A DNA stretch of 64,000 nucleotides from Haemophilus haemolyticus_L. Lineage in GTDB: Bacteria > Pseudomonadota > Gammaproteobacteria > Enterobacterales > Pasteurellaceae. The stretch lies in assembly GCF_003490595.1 (NCBI RefSeq), contig NZ_QQGY01000003.1:62001-126000 (forward strand), read 5' to 3'. The notes beneath the pieces are model-generated. The model had not been told where the DNA came from. It saw nothing but the letters and a program-made list of their open reading frames with translations, and searched no databases. Every line of letters begins with the position of its first letter. Positions within the stretch are counted from its first letter, which is position 1. A program made the position numbers and the translations under genes. Below, piece by piece: positions 18,026 through 26,446 of this stretch.

Positions 18026-18871
18026 ATGAATATTGCAGCAAACCATAACTTAGAAAATAAACTAATTATAATCACGGGGGCTGGCGGAGTGTTATGTTCA
18101 TTTCTAGCTAAGCAGTTAGCGTATACTAAAGCTAATATTGCCCTGTTAGATTTGAATTTTGAAGCAGCAGACAAAGTAGCAAAGGAAATTAACCAATTAG
18201 GTGGAAAAGCAAAAGCTTATAAAACTAATGCGTTAGAACTTGAAAATATTAAAGAAGTGCGTGATCAAATAGCTATTGATTTTGGCACTTGTGATATTTT
18301 AATTAATGGTGCTGGTGGGAATAATCCAAAAGCGACAACAGATAATGAGTTCCATCAATTTGATTTAAATGAAACGACAAGAACATTCTTTGATTTAGAT
18401 AAATCTGGTATAGAATTTGTATTTAATCTCAATTACTTAGGTTCATTATTACCAACCCAAGTTTTTGCAAAAGATATGCTTGGTAAACAAGGGGCAAATA
18501 TTATTAATATTTCCAGTATGAATGCCTTTACGCCACTCACAAAGATTCCTGCTTACTCTGGTGCAAAAGCTGCAATCAGTAATTTTACTCAATGGCTTGC
18601 TGTATATTTCTCAAAAGTTGGTATTCGTTGTAATGCTATAGCACCAGGATTTTTAGTTAGTAATCAAAACCGCGCTTTATTATTTGATACTGAAGGAAAA
18701 CCAACAAATAGAGCAAATAAAATTCTAACTAACACACCAATGGGACGTTTTGGTGAGCCAGAAGAATTGCTCGGTGCATTACTTTTCTTAATAGATGAAA
18801 ATTATTCGAGTTTTGTCAATGGTGTGATCGTGCCGGTTGATGGTGGATTCTCTGCTTATAGCGGTGTGTAG
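18026..18871 (+). CDS. SDR-family D-mannonate oxidoreductase (fructuronate reductase)
   Basis: This 281-residue short-chain dehydrogenase probably reduces fructuronate to D-mannonate with NAD(P)H, the job of UxuB in E. coli. It has a Rossmann start (TGAGGVLCSFLA, where the usual third glycine is Cys), the NGAGG motif, and the catalytic set Ser (NISSMN) and YSGAK. E. coli UxuB is a long-chain polyol dehydrogenase, but SDR-type mannonate oxidoreductases are known, for example in Bacillus. The placement between kdgK and uxaC supports this role. A TGGAG ribosome site favours the ATG at 18026 over one at 18014. Confidence 0.82.
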   Translation: MNIAANHNLENKLIIITGAGGVLCSFLAKQLAYTKANIALLDLNFEAADKVAKEINQLGGKAKAYKTNALELENIKEVRDQIAIDFGTCDILINGAGGNNPKATTDNEFHQFDLNETTRTFFDLDKSGIEFVFNLNYLGSLLPTQVFAKDMLGKQGANIINISSMNAFTPLTKIPAYSGAKAAISNFTQWLAVYFSKVGIRCNAIAPGFLVSNQNRALLFDTEGKPTNRANKILTNTPMGRFGEPEELLGALLFLIDENYSSFVNGVIVPVDGGFSAYSGV

Positions 18872-18880
18872 GGGGATAAT

Positions 18881-20284
18881 ATGAAACAATTTATGGATGA
18901 AGATTTTCTTCTTTCAACAGATACAGCAAAGATTCTCTATCATGATTATGCCAAAAATAAACCTATTTTTGATTATCACTGTCATTTAAATCCAAGAGAA
19001 GTGGCGGAAAATCGTCAATTTAATGATTTAGCTGAAATTTGGCTAGAGGGTGATCACTACAAATGGCGAGCTTTGCGTACAGCTGGAGTACCAGAAGAAT
19101 TGATTACAGGGAATGCTACTAATTATCAAAAATATTTGGCTTGGGCGAAAACAGTCCCCCTTTGTATTGGTAATCCAATTTATCACTGGACACATTTAGA
19201 ATTACGTCGTCCTTTTGGTATAACCAATATGTTATTTAATCCGCAAAATGCGGAAAAAATTTGGCATCAATGTAATGAAATGTTGCAACAACCTGAATTT
19301 TCTGCGCGAGGCATTATGCAGAAAATGAACGTGAAATTAGTGGGGACAACAGATGATCCCATTGATTCTTTGCAATATCATCAAGCAATCAAGAATGATG
19401 AAAGTTTTGATATTGATGTTGTACCAAGTTGGCGACCTGATAAAGTATTCAAAATTGAGTTGCCACAATTTAATGACTACCTTGTACAGTTAAGTGAAGT
19501 TGCAGATGTAGATATTTATACGTTTGCAGATTTAAAAAAAGCGTTGTTAAAACGTCTCGAATATTTTGATGCTCAAGGTTGTAAATCTGCTGATCATGGT
19601 ATGGAAATTGTCCGTTTTTCAGCTATTCCAGATGAATCAGTATTGAATAGTATTTTACAAAAACGTTTGCAAAATCAACCGCTCTTGGAGCAAGAAATCG
19701 CTCAATTTAGTACGGCCATTTTAGTGTGGTTGGCTTCGGAATATTGTAAACGTAACTGGGTAATGCAAATGCATATTGGTGCAATACGTAACAATAATAG
19801 TCGAATGTTTGCTTTACTCGGTGCAGATAGTGGCTTTGATTCCATTGGTGATCGAACTTATGCATATCCTCTCTCTCGTTTGTTAGATGCAATGGATAAG
19901 GAAAATCAACTGCCTAAAACAATTTTGTATTGCTTAAATCCTCGAGATAATGAAATGATCGCTAGTATGATCGGAAACTTTCAAGGCGATGGTATTGCAG
20001 GGAAAATACAGTTTGGTTCTGGATGGTGGTTTAACGATCAAAAAGACGGAATGGAACGTCAGTTACAACAGCTTTCTCAATTAGGGTTACTCAGTCAATT
20101 TGTTGGAATGCTAACTGATTCACGTAGCTTTTTATCTTACACTCGCCATGAGTATTTCCGCCGTATTTTATGTGAAATGATTGGTGGATGGGTTGAAAAA
20201 GGTGAAGCGCCAAATGACATTTCATTACTGGGTAAAATGATTGAAGATATTTGTTTCAACAATGCAAAAAATTATTTTAAATAG
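18881..20284 (+). CDS. uxaC: Uronate isomerase UxaC
   Basis: UxaC converts D-glucuronate to D-fructuronate (and galacturonate to tagaturonate), the entry step of the pathway. The 467 residues fit this amidohydrolase-superfamily protein. The N-terminal metal motif FDYHCHLNP (His-X-His) is near residue 26, GTTDDPIDSL is mid-protein, and MLTDSRSFLSYTRHEYFRR is near the C-terminus. It starts 9 bases after the SDR gene and is followed 8 bases later by eda. No uptake sequence lies inside. Confidence 0.96.
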   Translation: MKQFMDEDFLLSTDTAKILYHDYAKNKPIFDYHCHLNPREVAENRQFNDLAEIWLEGDHYKWRALRTAGVPEELITGNATNYQKYLAWAKTVPLCIGNPIYHWTHLELRRPFGITNMLFNPQNAEKIWHQCNEMLQQPEFSARGIMQKMNVKLVGTTDDPIDSLQYHQAIKNDESFDIDVVPSWRPDKVFKIELPQFNDYLVQLSEVADVDIYTFADLKKALLKRLEYFDAQGCKSADHGMEIVRFSAIPDESVLNSILQKRLQNQPLLEQEIAQFSTAILVWLASEYCKRNWVMQMHIGAIRNNNSRMFALLGADSGFDSIGDRTYAYPLSRLLDAMDKENQLPKTILYCLNPRDNEMIASMIGNFQGDGIAGKIQFGSGWWFNDQKDGMERQLQQLSQLGLLSQFVGMLTDSRSFLSYTRHEYFRRILCEMIGGWVEKGEAPNDISLLGKMIEDICFNNAKNYFK

Positions 20285-20292
20285 GGAAAATT

Positions 20293-20931
20293 ATGTCATA
20301 CACAACTCAACAAATTATTGAAAAACTTCGTGAACTCAAAATTGTGCCTGTAATTGCGTTGGATAATGCAGAAGATATTTTGCCGCTAGCAGATACGTTG
20401 GCTAAAAATGGTTTACCTGTGGCAGAGATTACTTTTCGCTCTGAAGCAGCGACAGATGCGATCCGTTTGTTGCGTGCAAATAGACCTGACTTTTTAATTG
20501 CTGCCGGTACAGTTTTAACAGCTGAACAAGTGATGCTAGCAAGAAATAGTGGGGCGGATTTTGTGGTAACACCAGGATTTAATCCAAAAATTGTGAAATT
20601 ATGTCAAGATTTAAATTTTCCAATAACGCCAGGGGTGAATAATCCTATGGCAATTGAAACTGCATTAGAAATGGGAATTTCGGCGGTAAAATTTTTCCCT
20701 GCAGAGGCTTCAGGAGGAGTGAAAATGATTAAAGCATTGCTCGGTCCTTATGCTCAATTACAGATAATGCCGACTGGTGGTATAGGGCTTCATAACATAA
20801 GGGATTATCTCGCTATTCCTAATATTGTTGCTTGTGGAGGCTCTTGGTTTGTGGAGAAAAAATTGATTCAATCCAAAAATTGGGATGAAATTGGACGATT
20901 AGTCAGGGAAGTGATTGATATTATTAAATAA
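20293..20931 (+). CDS. eda: KDPG/KHG aldolase
   Basis: Eda cleaves KDPG to pyruvate and glyceraldehyde-3-phosphate, completing uronate catabolism and feeding glycolysis. The 212 residues form a TIM barrel of the class I aldolase family. The active-site glutamate is in AEITFRSEAA and the Schiff-base lysine in AVKFFPAEASGG (about residue 134). It is the last gene of the rightward operon, which ends at the terminator 20955-20982. Confidence 0.96.
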   Translation: MSYTTQQIIEKLRELKIVPVIALDNAEDILPLADTLAKNGLPVAEITFRSEAATDAIRLLRANRPDFLIAAGTVLTAEQVMLARNSGADFVVTPGFNPKIVKLCQDLNFPITPGVNNPMAIETALEMGISAVKFFPAEASGGVKMIKALLGPYAQLQIMPTGGIGLHNIRDYLAIPNIVACGGSWFVEKKLIQSKNWDEIGRLVREVIDIIK

Positions 20932-20954
20932 ATTTATTTCTTTAAAGTGCAAAG

Positions 20955-20982
20955 TGCGGTCTATGTAGACCGCATTTTTTTC
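20955..20982. terminator. Terminator between eda and yjdM
   Basis: TGCGGTCTA and TAGACCGCA form a perfect nine-base stem with a two-base centre followed by seven T residues. It is built around the uptake sequence at 20952-20960. It serves eda and possibly the convergent yjdM. Confidence 0.85.
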
Positions 20983-20984
20983 GA

Positions 20985-21311
20985 TTAAGCTTTTTTCAAA
21001 AACTCAGATTTCAACATGATTTTGCCGCAATCGACGTTATGATCGCCATTTACTAAGCGGATATTTTTGAATTTTGTACCTTTTTTCAATACTTCTGATG
21101 AACCTTTTAATTTTAAATCTTTAATCAAAAGTACATCATCACCATCCGTAAGCAAATTCCCATTGCTGTCTTTTACGATTAGTTGATCGTCATCTGATTC
21201 TTGAATTTTATTATTATCCCATTCATTACCGCAATCAGGGCAAACAAAATTAATTGAATCGTGGTAAACGTATTCACTTTGACATTTTGGGCAATTAGGC
21301 ATTTGATCCAT
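20985..21311 (-). CDS. yjdM: PhnA/YjdM-family zinc-ribbon protein
   Basis: This is a 108-residue cytoplasmic protein of the PhnA (YjdM) family. An N-terminal zinc ribbon (CPKC ... CPDCGNEW, about 7-30) is followed by a small beta-barrel-like domain with KDSNGNLLTDGDDVLLIKDLKLKG-type sequence. The old name 'alkylphosphonate utilization protein' is not supported by function; the role is unknown. The start is set at Met-Asp-Gln-Met because the upstream in-frame extension does not resemble the family and overlaps ytfJ. Confidence 0.88.
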   Translation of the reverse strand: MDQMPNCPKCQSEYVYHDSINFVCPDCGNEWDNNKIQESDDDQLIVKDSNGNLLTDGDDVLLIKDLKLKGSSEVLKKGTKFKNIRLVNGDHNVDCGKIMLKSEFLKKA

Positions 21312-21414
21312 TGGGTTTTCCTTCTTGATTACATATAATAGGCGCGCGAGTATAGCAAAAAAGATGTCTTTCGCCAAAGCGTGAAAGTTTTTGATGAATT
21401 TTTGAGGAAAATGT

Positions 21415-21969
21415 ATGAAAAAACAAATTCTTGCCTTAGTTTGTGGCGTGATGTTTAGTAGTTCGACTTGGGCACACAATTTGCAATTAGAGCAATCTTT
21501 ACCATCGGTCAAAGTGAGTGAGTATGGTGAAATTGTACTTTCTGGAAAAGATACCGCGTTTCAACCTTGGGGTTCTGCGGAATTAACGGGTAAAGTGCGT
21601 GTTGTCCATCATTTAGCGGGTAGAACTGCCGCAAAAGAGAAAAATCAGCCTATGATTGATGCGATAAAAGCAGCTCATTTTAATCCTGCAAAATACCAAA
21701 CAACGACTATTATTAATGCAGATGATGCGATTGTTGGTACAGGTATATTTGTAAAAAATAGTGCGCAAAAAGGCAAACAGGAAAATCCACATAGCCAAGT
21801 TGTGCTAGATGATAAAAGTGCGGTGAAAAATGCTTGGGGATTAAATCCTAAAGATAGTGCAATTATCGTGGTAGACAAAACGGGAAAAGTAAAATTTGTG
21901 AAAGAAGGAAAATTGTCTGATAGCGATATTCAGACTGTTATTTCACTAGTGAATGGATTGACCAAATAA
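21415..21969 (+). CDS. ytfJ: YtfJ-family periplasmic protein
   Basis: This is a 184-residue exported protein. Residues 1-20 form a signal peptide ending TWA-H. The mature part resembles the YtfJ family, a thioredoxin-like fold without a CXXC pair, with VRVVHHLAGRTAAKEKN and a C-terminal IIVVDKTGKVKFVKEGKLS. Function is unknown. It is divergent from yjdM, and a strong terminator follows. The uptake sequence at 21816-21824 is intragenic. Confidence 0.85.
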   Translation: MKKQILALVCGVMFSSSTWAHNLQLEQSLPSVKVSEYGEIVLSGKDTAFQPWGSAELTGKVRVVHHLAGRTAAKEKNQPMIDAIKAAHFNPAKYQTTTIINADDAIVGTGIFVKNSAQKGKQENPHSQVVLDDKSAVKNAWGLNPKDSAIIVVDKTGKVKFVKEGKLSDSDIQTVISLVNGLTK

Positions 21970-21984
21970 CGTAATACAAAGTAA

Positions 21985-22020
21985 AAATCCCTAAGCCTTT
22001 CGACTTAGGGATTTTTTTAT
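21985..22020 (+). terminator. Terminator after ytfJ
   Basis: AAATCCCTAAG and CTTAGGGATTT form an 11-base stem with a short loop, followed by a run of seven or more T residues. The opposite-strand tRNA gene begins a few bases further on. Confidence 0.88.
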
Positions 22021-22025
22021 TCTGA

Positions 22026-22115
22026 TGGCGGAGGAATAGGGATTCGAACCCTAGGAGGGCGTAAACCCTCGCCGGTTTTCAAGACCGGTGCCTTCAACCA
22101 CTCGACCATTCCTCC
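22026..22115 (-). tRNA. tRNA-Ser (anticodon UGA)
   Basis: Read on the minus strand, this 90-base gene starts GGAGGAAT and pairs with ATTCCTCC at the 3' end. It has the long variable arm of class II tRNAs and GGTTCGAATCC in the T arm. The anticodon loop CTTGAAA reads UGA, so it decodes UCA serine codons. The 3' CCA is encoded in the genome. Confidence 0.95.
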
Positions 22116-22295
22116 GTGATTGATGGACGTAGTATAATGAATATTTTATTGATGTAAACAGAAATCTAATGATTTAAGTTTAGATGATGATAATTTATTC
22201 ATTTTGATGAAATTAGTTCTATTAAGACCATTGACTTTTTTAACTCTACCCCTTACTTTACAGGAGATTTTTTACTTATTTTACAAGGAGCTTTT

Positions 22296-22958
22296 ATGCA
22301 ATCACGTTTTATTGTGGATGCTCAAAAAGAATCGTTACTCAGCACACATAAAGTGTTACGTAACACGTATTTTTTACTGGGATTAACAATGGCTTTTTCA
22401 GCGGTTGTTGCGTTTATTTCAATGAGCCTAAACTTGCCCTATCCAAATATTATTGTGTTACTAGTGGGTTTTTATGGCTTACTTTTCTTAACAAATAAAT
22501 TAGCTGATCGCCCTGCTGGTATTTTGGCTGCCTTTGCTTTCACTGGATTTATGGGATACACCATCGGGCCAATTTTAAATATGTATGTAGCACGTGGAAT
22601 GGAAGATTTGATTATGCTTGCATTCGCGGGAACTGCTATCGTATTTTTTGCGTGTTCCGCTTATGTATTGACCACGAAAAAAGATATGTCATTCTTATCT
22701 AGCGCAATGTTCGCTTTATTTATTGTGTTATTGCTTGGTATGGTGGCAAGTTTCTTCTTCCAAATTCCTGCGTTATCAGTCGCAATTAGTGCATTATTTG
22801 TTGTGTTCTCAACAATGACCATTTTGTATGAAACCAGTAATATTATTCACGGTGGAGAAACAAATTACATTCGCGCAACCGTGAACATCTATGTTTCAAT
22901 CTACAATTTATTCTTGAGTTTATTAAGATTACTTTCTATCTTTTCAAGTGATGAATAA
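22296..22958 (+). CDS. yccA: Bax inhibitor-1/YccA family membrane protein
   Basis: This 220-residue inner-membrane protein has seven hydrophobic segments and a short charged C-terminus, the layout of the BI-1/YccA family. E. coli YccA is a substrate and modulator of the FtsH protease; relatives may conduct calcium. Family features include GFMGYTIGPILNMY and ILYETSNIIHGGETNYI. A GGAG ribosome site precedes the ATG. A clean terminator follows at 22980-23006. Confidence 0.9.
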   Translation: MQSRFIVDAQKESLLSTHKVLRNTYFLLGLTMAFSAVVAFISMSLNLPYPNIIVLLVGFYGLLFLTNKLADRPAGILAAFAFTGFMGYTIGPILNMYVARGMEDLIMLAFAGTAIVFFACSAYVLTTKKDMSFLSSAMFALFIVLLLGMVASFFFQIPALSVAISALFVVFSTMTILYETSNIIHGGETNYIRATVNIYVSIYNLFLSLLRLLSIFSSDE

Positions 22959-22979
22959 TGATTGAATTTTGACTTTATG

Positions 22980-23006
22980 ACCCCACTATTTAGTGGGGTT
23001 ATTTTT
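22980..23006 (+). terminator. Terminator after yccA
   Basis: ACCCCACT and AGTGGGGT form an eight-base stem with an ATTT loop, followed by TATTTTTT. The next gene begins only about 10 bases later, so it must have its own ribosome site within the terminator tail. Confidence 0.85.
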
Positions 23007-23017
23007 TGGAATAGACA

Positions 23018-24082
23018 ATGGAAAAACAAATTTTTGAACATTCAGTCAATGTTGAGGAAGAACAATATCAGCCTAAGCAAGAGTTTCATCATGTAGAAAC
23101 AAAGCTGGATGAACCCTTGGAAGGGGAATTACTTGATGCTCAACTTGAACAGGCATTGAAACCAAAATCAGGTTTTGGAAAAACTTTATTAAAATTTACC
23201 GCACTTTTATTTGGTGCAGCGACAGTTGCACAATCCGTGCAGTGGATTTGGGATAGCTATCAACAACATCAATGGATTTATCTTGCTTTTGCTTTAGTCA
23301 GTTTAATTGTCATTTTATTGGGGATTAAAGAGATTATTGGCGAGTGGCGACGTTTAGTTCGTTTAAAAAAACGTGAGCAATGGCAACAACAAAGTCAGCA
23401 GATCTGGTTGGAAAGTGCGGTAAAAAATGGTGATGTTTTTTCTGTTCAGAGCGTAGAAAAAAGTAAAGTGCTTTGTTTAGAGGTCGCAAAATCTCTAGGT
23501 TTGGAAAATGATTCTCCAGCGGTAATTCAATGGCAACACCAATTAAATGAAGCTTATTCAGCACAAGAAATTACGCATTTATTCAGTCGTAATGTTTTGT
23601 CTTCTTTTGATGCACAAGCTAAAAAATTGATTAGTAAAATGGCAGCTGAATCAGCGGTGATTGTCACGATTAGTCCACTTGCTGTAGTGGATATGTTTTT
23701 TATTGCGTGGAGAAATCTTAGATTAATGAATAAGATTGCTGAAATTTATGGGATTGAATTAGGGTATTTTTCGCGTATTCGATTGTTAAGAATGGTATTG
23801 GTCAATATCGCTTTTGCTGGGGCAACCGAAGTGGCACAAGATATTGGAATGGATTGGCTTTCTCAAGATGTGACAGCAAAACTTTCTGCGCGTATAGCTC
23901 AAGGGATCGGCGTGGGATTGCTCACTGCTAGATTAGGCGTGAAAGCAATGGAGCTTTGTCGCCCATTAGCATTTCAATTAAATGAAAAACCAAAACTCTC
24001 ACATATTCAACAGGAATTACTTAGCTCGGTGAAAGATATTGTTCTCGGTAAAAATAAAATTTACAAAAAGGAGCAAGTCTGA
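23018..24082 (+). CDS. YcjF/TIGR01620 family inner-membrane protein (DUF697)
   Basis: This is a 354-residue membrane protein of unknown function. It has an acidic N-terminal tail (about 1-55), two hydrophobic segments (about 62-80 and 87-108), a basic linker rich in Arg and Lys, and a C-terminal DUF697-like domain with further hydrophobic stretches (IVTISPLAVVDMFFIAWRN, about 218-236). E. coli YcjF lies next to the GTPase-like YcjX, but no such partner is here. The stop codon overlaps the start of the next gene by one base. Uptake sequences are at 23198-23206 and 23413-23421. Confidence 0.82.
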   Translation: MEKQIFEHSVNVEEEQYQPKQEFHHVETKLDEPLEGELLDAQLEQALKPKSGFGKTLLKFTALLFGAATVAQSVQWIWDSYQQHQWIYLAFALVSLIVILLGIKEIIGEWRRLVRLKKREQWQQQSQQIWLESAVKNGDVFSVQSVEKSKVLCLEVAKSLGLENDSPAVIQWQHQLNEAYSAQEITHLFSRNVLSSFDAQAKKLISKMAAESAVIVTISPLAVVDMFFIAWRNLRLMNKIAEIYGIELGYFSRIRLLRMVLVNIAFAGATEVAQDIGMDWLSQDVTAKLSARIAQGIGVGLLTARLGVKAMELCRPLAFQLNEKPKLSHIQQELLSSVKDIVLGKNKIYKKEQV

Positions 24083-24755
24083 TGAAAATCGAGGTTGTTT
24101 ATCAACATAGCGATTTTATTATTATCAATAAGCCTGAAGGTATTAGTGTTCATAAAAATCAAGAAGAACAAGGCTTAACAGAATTTGTTGCAAAACAACT
24201 GAATGTACCTCAAGTATGGTTGGTTCATCGCTTGGATAAAGTGACGTCGGGGCTATTAATTTTGGCACTGAATGCTGAAAGTGCGGCTGAATTTTCACGA
24301 CTTTTTTTGAACACAAAATTCATAAAACTTACTTGGCATTAAGTAACCAAAAGCCTAAAAAGAAACAAGGATTGATCGTCGGGGATATGAAGAAAGCTCG
24401 AGATGGCGCATGGAAACTTTGTCAAACAAAAGAAAACCCCGCAATTACGCGTTTTGAAAGTGTAAGCTGTGAGCCTAATTTACGTTTATTTATTTTAAAA
24501 CCACAAACGGGGAAAACTCATCAATTACGTGTTGCGATGAAAAGTTTAGGTAGTCCGATTTTAGGTGATGGGCTTTATGGTAAAAATACTGAAAAAATTG
24601 ACCGCACTTATTTGCATGCTGCCCAATTGGAATTTGATTATTTGAATGATTTTATTTCGGTAACTTGTTTACCCTCTCAAGGTCAATTTTGGATTAAATC
24701 AAGCGTATCTGCGCAAATTAAGGCTTATCTGGCAAAGCCGTTTTTATCAAAATAG
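24082..24755 (+). pseudogene. RluA-family RNA pseudouridine synthase, frameshifted at a T-tract
   Basis: The first 86 codons encode the start of an RluA/TruC-type pseudouridine synthase, with catalytic HRLDKVTSGLLI near residue 49, then run into a stop at 24340. A second reading frame, open to 24755, continues the same protein with KTHQLRVAMKSLGSPILGD. The break lies in the seven-T run at 24302-24308. Eight T residues would restore RLFFEHKIHKTYLALS, a normal family junction, and a product of about 224 residues. It is either a real inactivating slip or a base-call error. As written, no complete enzyme is made. Confidence 0.85.
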
Positions 24756-24802
24756 AAATCTCTGTATAATAAAGAAAATTTTACTCTTTAATAGGAACAA
24801 AA

Positions 24803-25606
24803 ATGAAATTTATCTCTTTTAATATAAATGGTTTACGTGCTAGACCACATCAACTTGAAGCCATTATTGAAAGATATCAGCCAGATGTAATCGGCTTGCA
24901 AGAAATTAAAGTCGCTGATGAGGCTTTTCCTTATGAAATTACAGAAAATTTAGGTTATCACGTATTTCATCACGGTCAGAAAGGTCACTATGGCGTAGCA
25001 TTATTGACTAAACAAGAACCTAAAGCGGTTCGTCGTGGTTTTCCAACAGACAATGAAGATGCGCAAAAACGCATTATTATGGCTGATCTTGAAACTGAAT
25101 TTGGTTTACTGACTGTAATTAATGGTTATTTCCCCCAAGGGGAAAGTCGTGCGCACGAGACTAAATTTCCAGCTAAAGAGAAATTTTATGCAGATCTTCA
25201 ACAGTATTTAGAAAAAGAACACGACAAATCGAATCCTATTTTAATTATGGGCGATATGAATATTAGCCCAAGTGATTTAGATATTGGTATCGGAGATGAA
25301 AATCGTAAACGTTGGTTACGCACAGGTAAATGTTCTTTCTTACCCGAAGAAAGAGCGTGGTATCAACGTTTGTATGATTACGGATTAGAAGATAGTTTCC
25401 GTAAGATTAACCCAACAGCAAATGATAAATTCTCGTGGTTTGATTACCGCTCTAAAGGTTTTGATGATAATCGAGGTTTACGAATTGATCATATTTTAGT
25501 AAGTCAAAAATTAGCTGAACGCTGTGTCGATGTGGGCATTGCACTAGATATTCGAGCAATGGAAAAACCTTCTGATCACGCACCGATTTGGGCTGAATTT
25601 AAATAG
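24803..25606 (+). CDS. xthA: Exodeoxyribonuclease III
   Basis: XthA is the main apurinic/apyrimidinic endonuclease and a 3'-5' exonuclease in base excision repair. The 267 residues show the whole exonuclease-endonuclease-phosphatase core: KFISFNINGLRAR, GLQEIKV, INGYFPQG, GDMNISPSDLDIG, RIDHILVS and the C-terminal SDHAPIWAEF. TATAAT at 24765-24770 is a plausible -10 box. It is followed 9 bases later by the TIGR01619 gene. Confidence 0.97.
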   Translation: MKFISFNINGLRARPHQLEAIIERYQPDVIGLQEIKVADEAFPYEITENLGYHVFHHGQKGHYGVALLTKQEPKAVRRGFPTDNEDAQKRIIMADLETEFGLLTVINGYFPQGESRAHETKFPAKEKFYADLQQYLEKEHDKSNPILIMGDMNISPSDLDIGIGDENRKRWLRTGKCSFLPEERAWYQRLYDYGLEDSFRKINPTANDKFSWFDYRSKGFDDNRGLRIDHILVSQKLAERCVDVGIALDIRAMEKPSDHAPIWAEFK

Positions 25607-25615
25607 GAAAGCGAA

Positions 25616-26392
25616 ATGGGTATGGCAAATTGGCAGAATTATCGTTCTACCGTGAATGGTATGCCCGCCGTGTTTACCGCAAATATTGAAGATGTTGAAA
25701 AATATCACGGTAAAGATCTCGATAAAATAGTGCAATTCACTATCGCTTATAAGGCAGATGATGAAACCGGTTTGCCCTCAGAAATTGAATACGATAAGTT
25801 AATTAATCGCGTATTTAAAATTCTGGCGCAATTAACCGCACTTCCAAATGTATTTTTTGCGGGACATTTTATTTGTAATTCCCAAGCTAAAATGCATTTT
25901 TACTGTGAGCATGAAAATCTTGTAGTAGAAACCTTACAACAAATTGATTTTGTTAAAGATATTAATGTACAAAAGGATTTAAGTTGGGATACTTATTTTG
26001 ACTTTTTACTTGCTTCTCCATTAGAGATTAAATTAAATGCAACGGAAGAGTTACTTGATTTGTTGAAAAATAAAGGTCGCGATTTAAGTGATACCTATCT
26101 GGTGGAGCATAGTTTTCATTTTGATGAAGAAGAGAAAATGTTCCCTTTTATGGATGAGCTTAGTTTAGGGGATTATTCTTTCACGACATTACAATATTCC
26201 GCACAAGCTATTCAGTTTAATGAAGATGATGAACCTTATTTCTTGGTGAAATTAGAGCAAGAAATTTCATTAGATAATGGTGAGATTTTTGAACAAGTAG
26301 AACGTTTTGAAAAACTTGCTGGACAATTTGCGGGAGAGTATATCGGCTGGGAATGTGATTCTTTGATGGATTCTAATAAGCAGCTGAATTAG
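25616..26392 (+). CDS. TIGR01619 family conserved protein (DUF695-like)
   Basis: This is a 258-residue soluble, acidic protein of unknown function. It resembles the Haemophilus-type TIGR01619 group, which I recall was defined from HI0040. The N-terminal half (WQNYRSTVNGMPAVFTANIEDVEKY) looks like a DUF695 domain and the second half like a regulator of RNase E activity B-type fold, but I cannot assign a role. It follows xthA closely and ends at a bidirectional terminator. An uptake sequence is at 25835-25843. Confidence 0.75.
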   Translation: MGMANWQNYRSTVNGMPAVFTANIEDVEKYHGKDLDKIVQFTIAYKADDETGLPSEIEYDKLINRVFKILAQLTALPNVFFAGHFICNSQAKMHFYCEHENLVVETLQQIDFVKDINVQKDLSWDTYFDFLLASPLEIKLNATEELLDLLKNKGRDLSDTYLVEHSFHFDEEEKMFPFMDELSLGDYSFTTLQYSAQAIQFNEDDEPYFLVKLEQEISLDNGEIFEQVERFEKLAGQFAGEYIGWECDSLMDSNKQLN

Positions 26393-26416
26393 TTTTTTTA
26401 GATACTCGTAAGTCAT

Positions 26417-26446
26417 AAAAAAGAGAGATATTTATCTCTCTTTTTT
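26417..26446. terminator. Bidirectional terminator between the TIGR01619 gene and mreD
   Basis: AAAAAAGAGAGAT and ATCTCTCTTTTTT form a 13-base stem with a four-base loop. A-runs and T-runs on both sides allow it to stop transcription from either direction. The mreD stop codon lies at its right edge. Confidence 0.85.

Noticed and set aside
21312..21512. N-terminal extension of the YjdM protein overlapping ytfJ
   Set aside because: The extension does not resemble the family, runs through the promoter and start of ytfJ, and a proper family start lies at 21311.
22204..22386. A 60-codon frame before and across the yccA start
   Set aside because: It overlaps yccA out of frame, has no clear ribosome site and resembles translated AT-rich leader.
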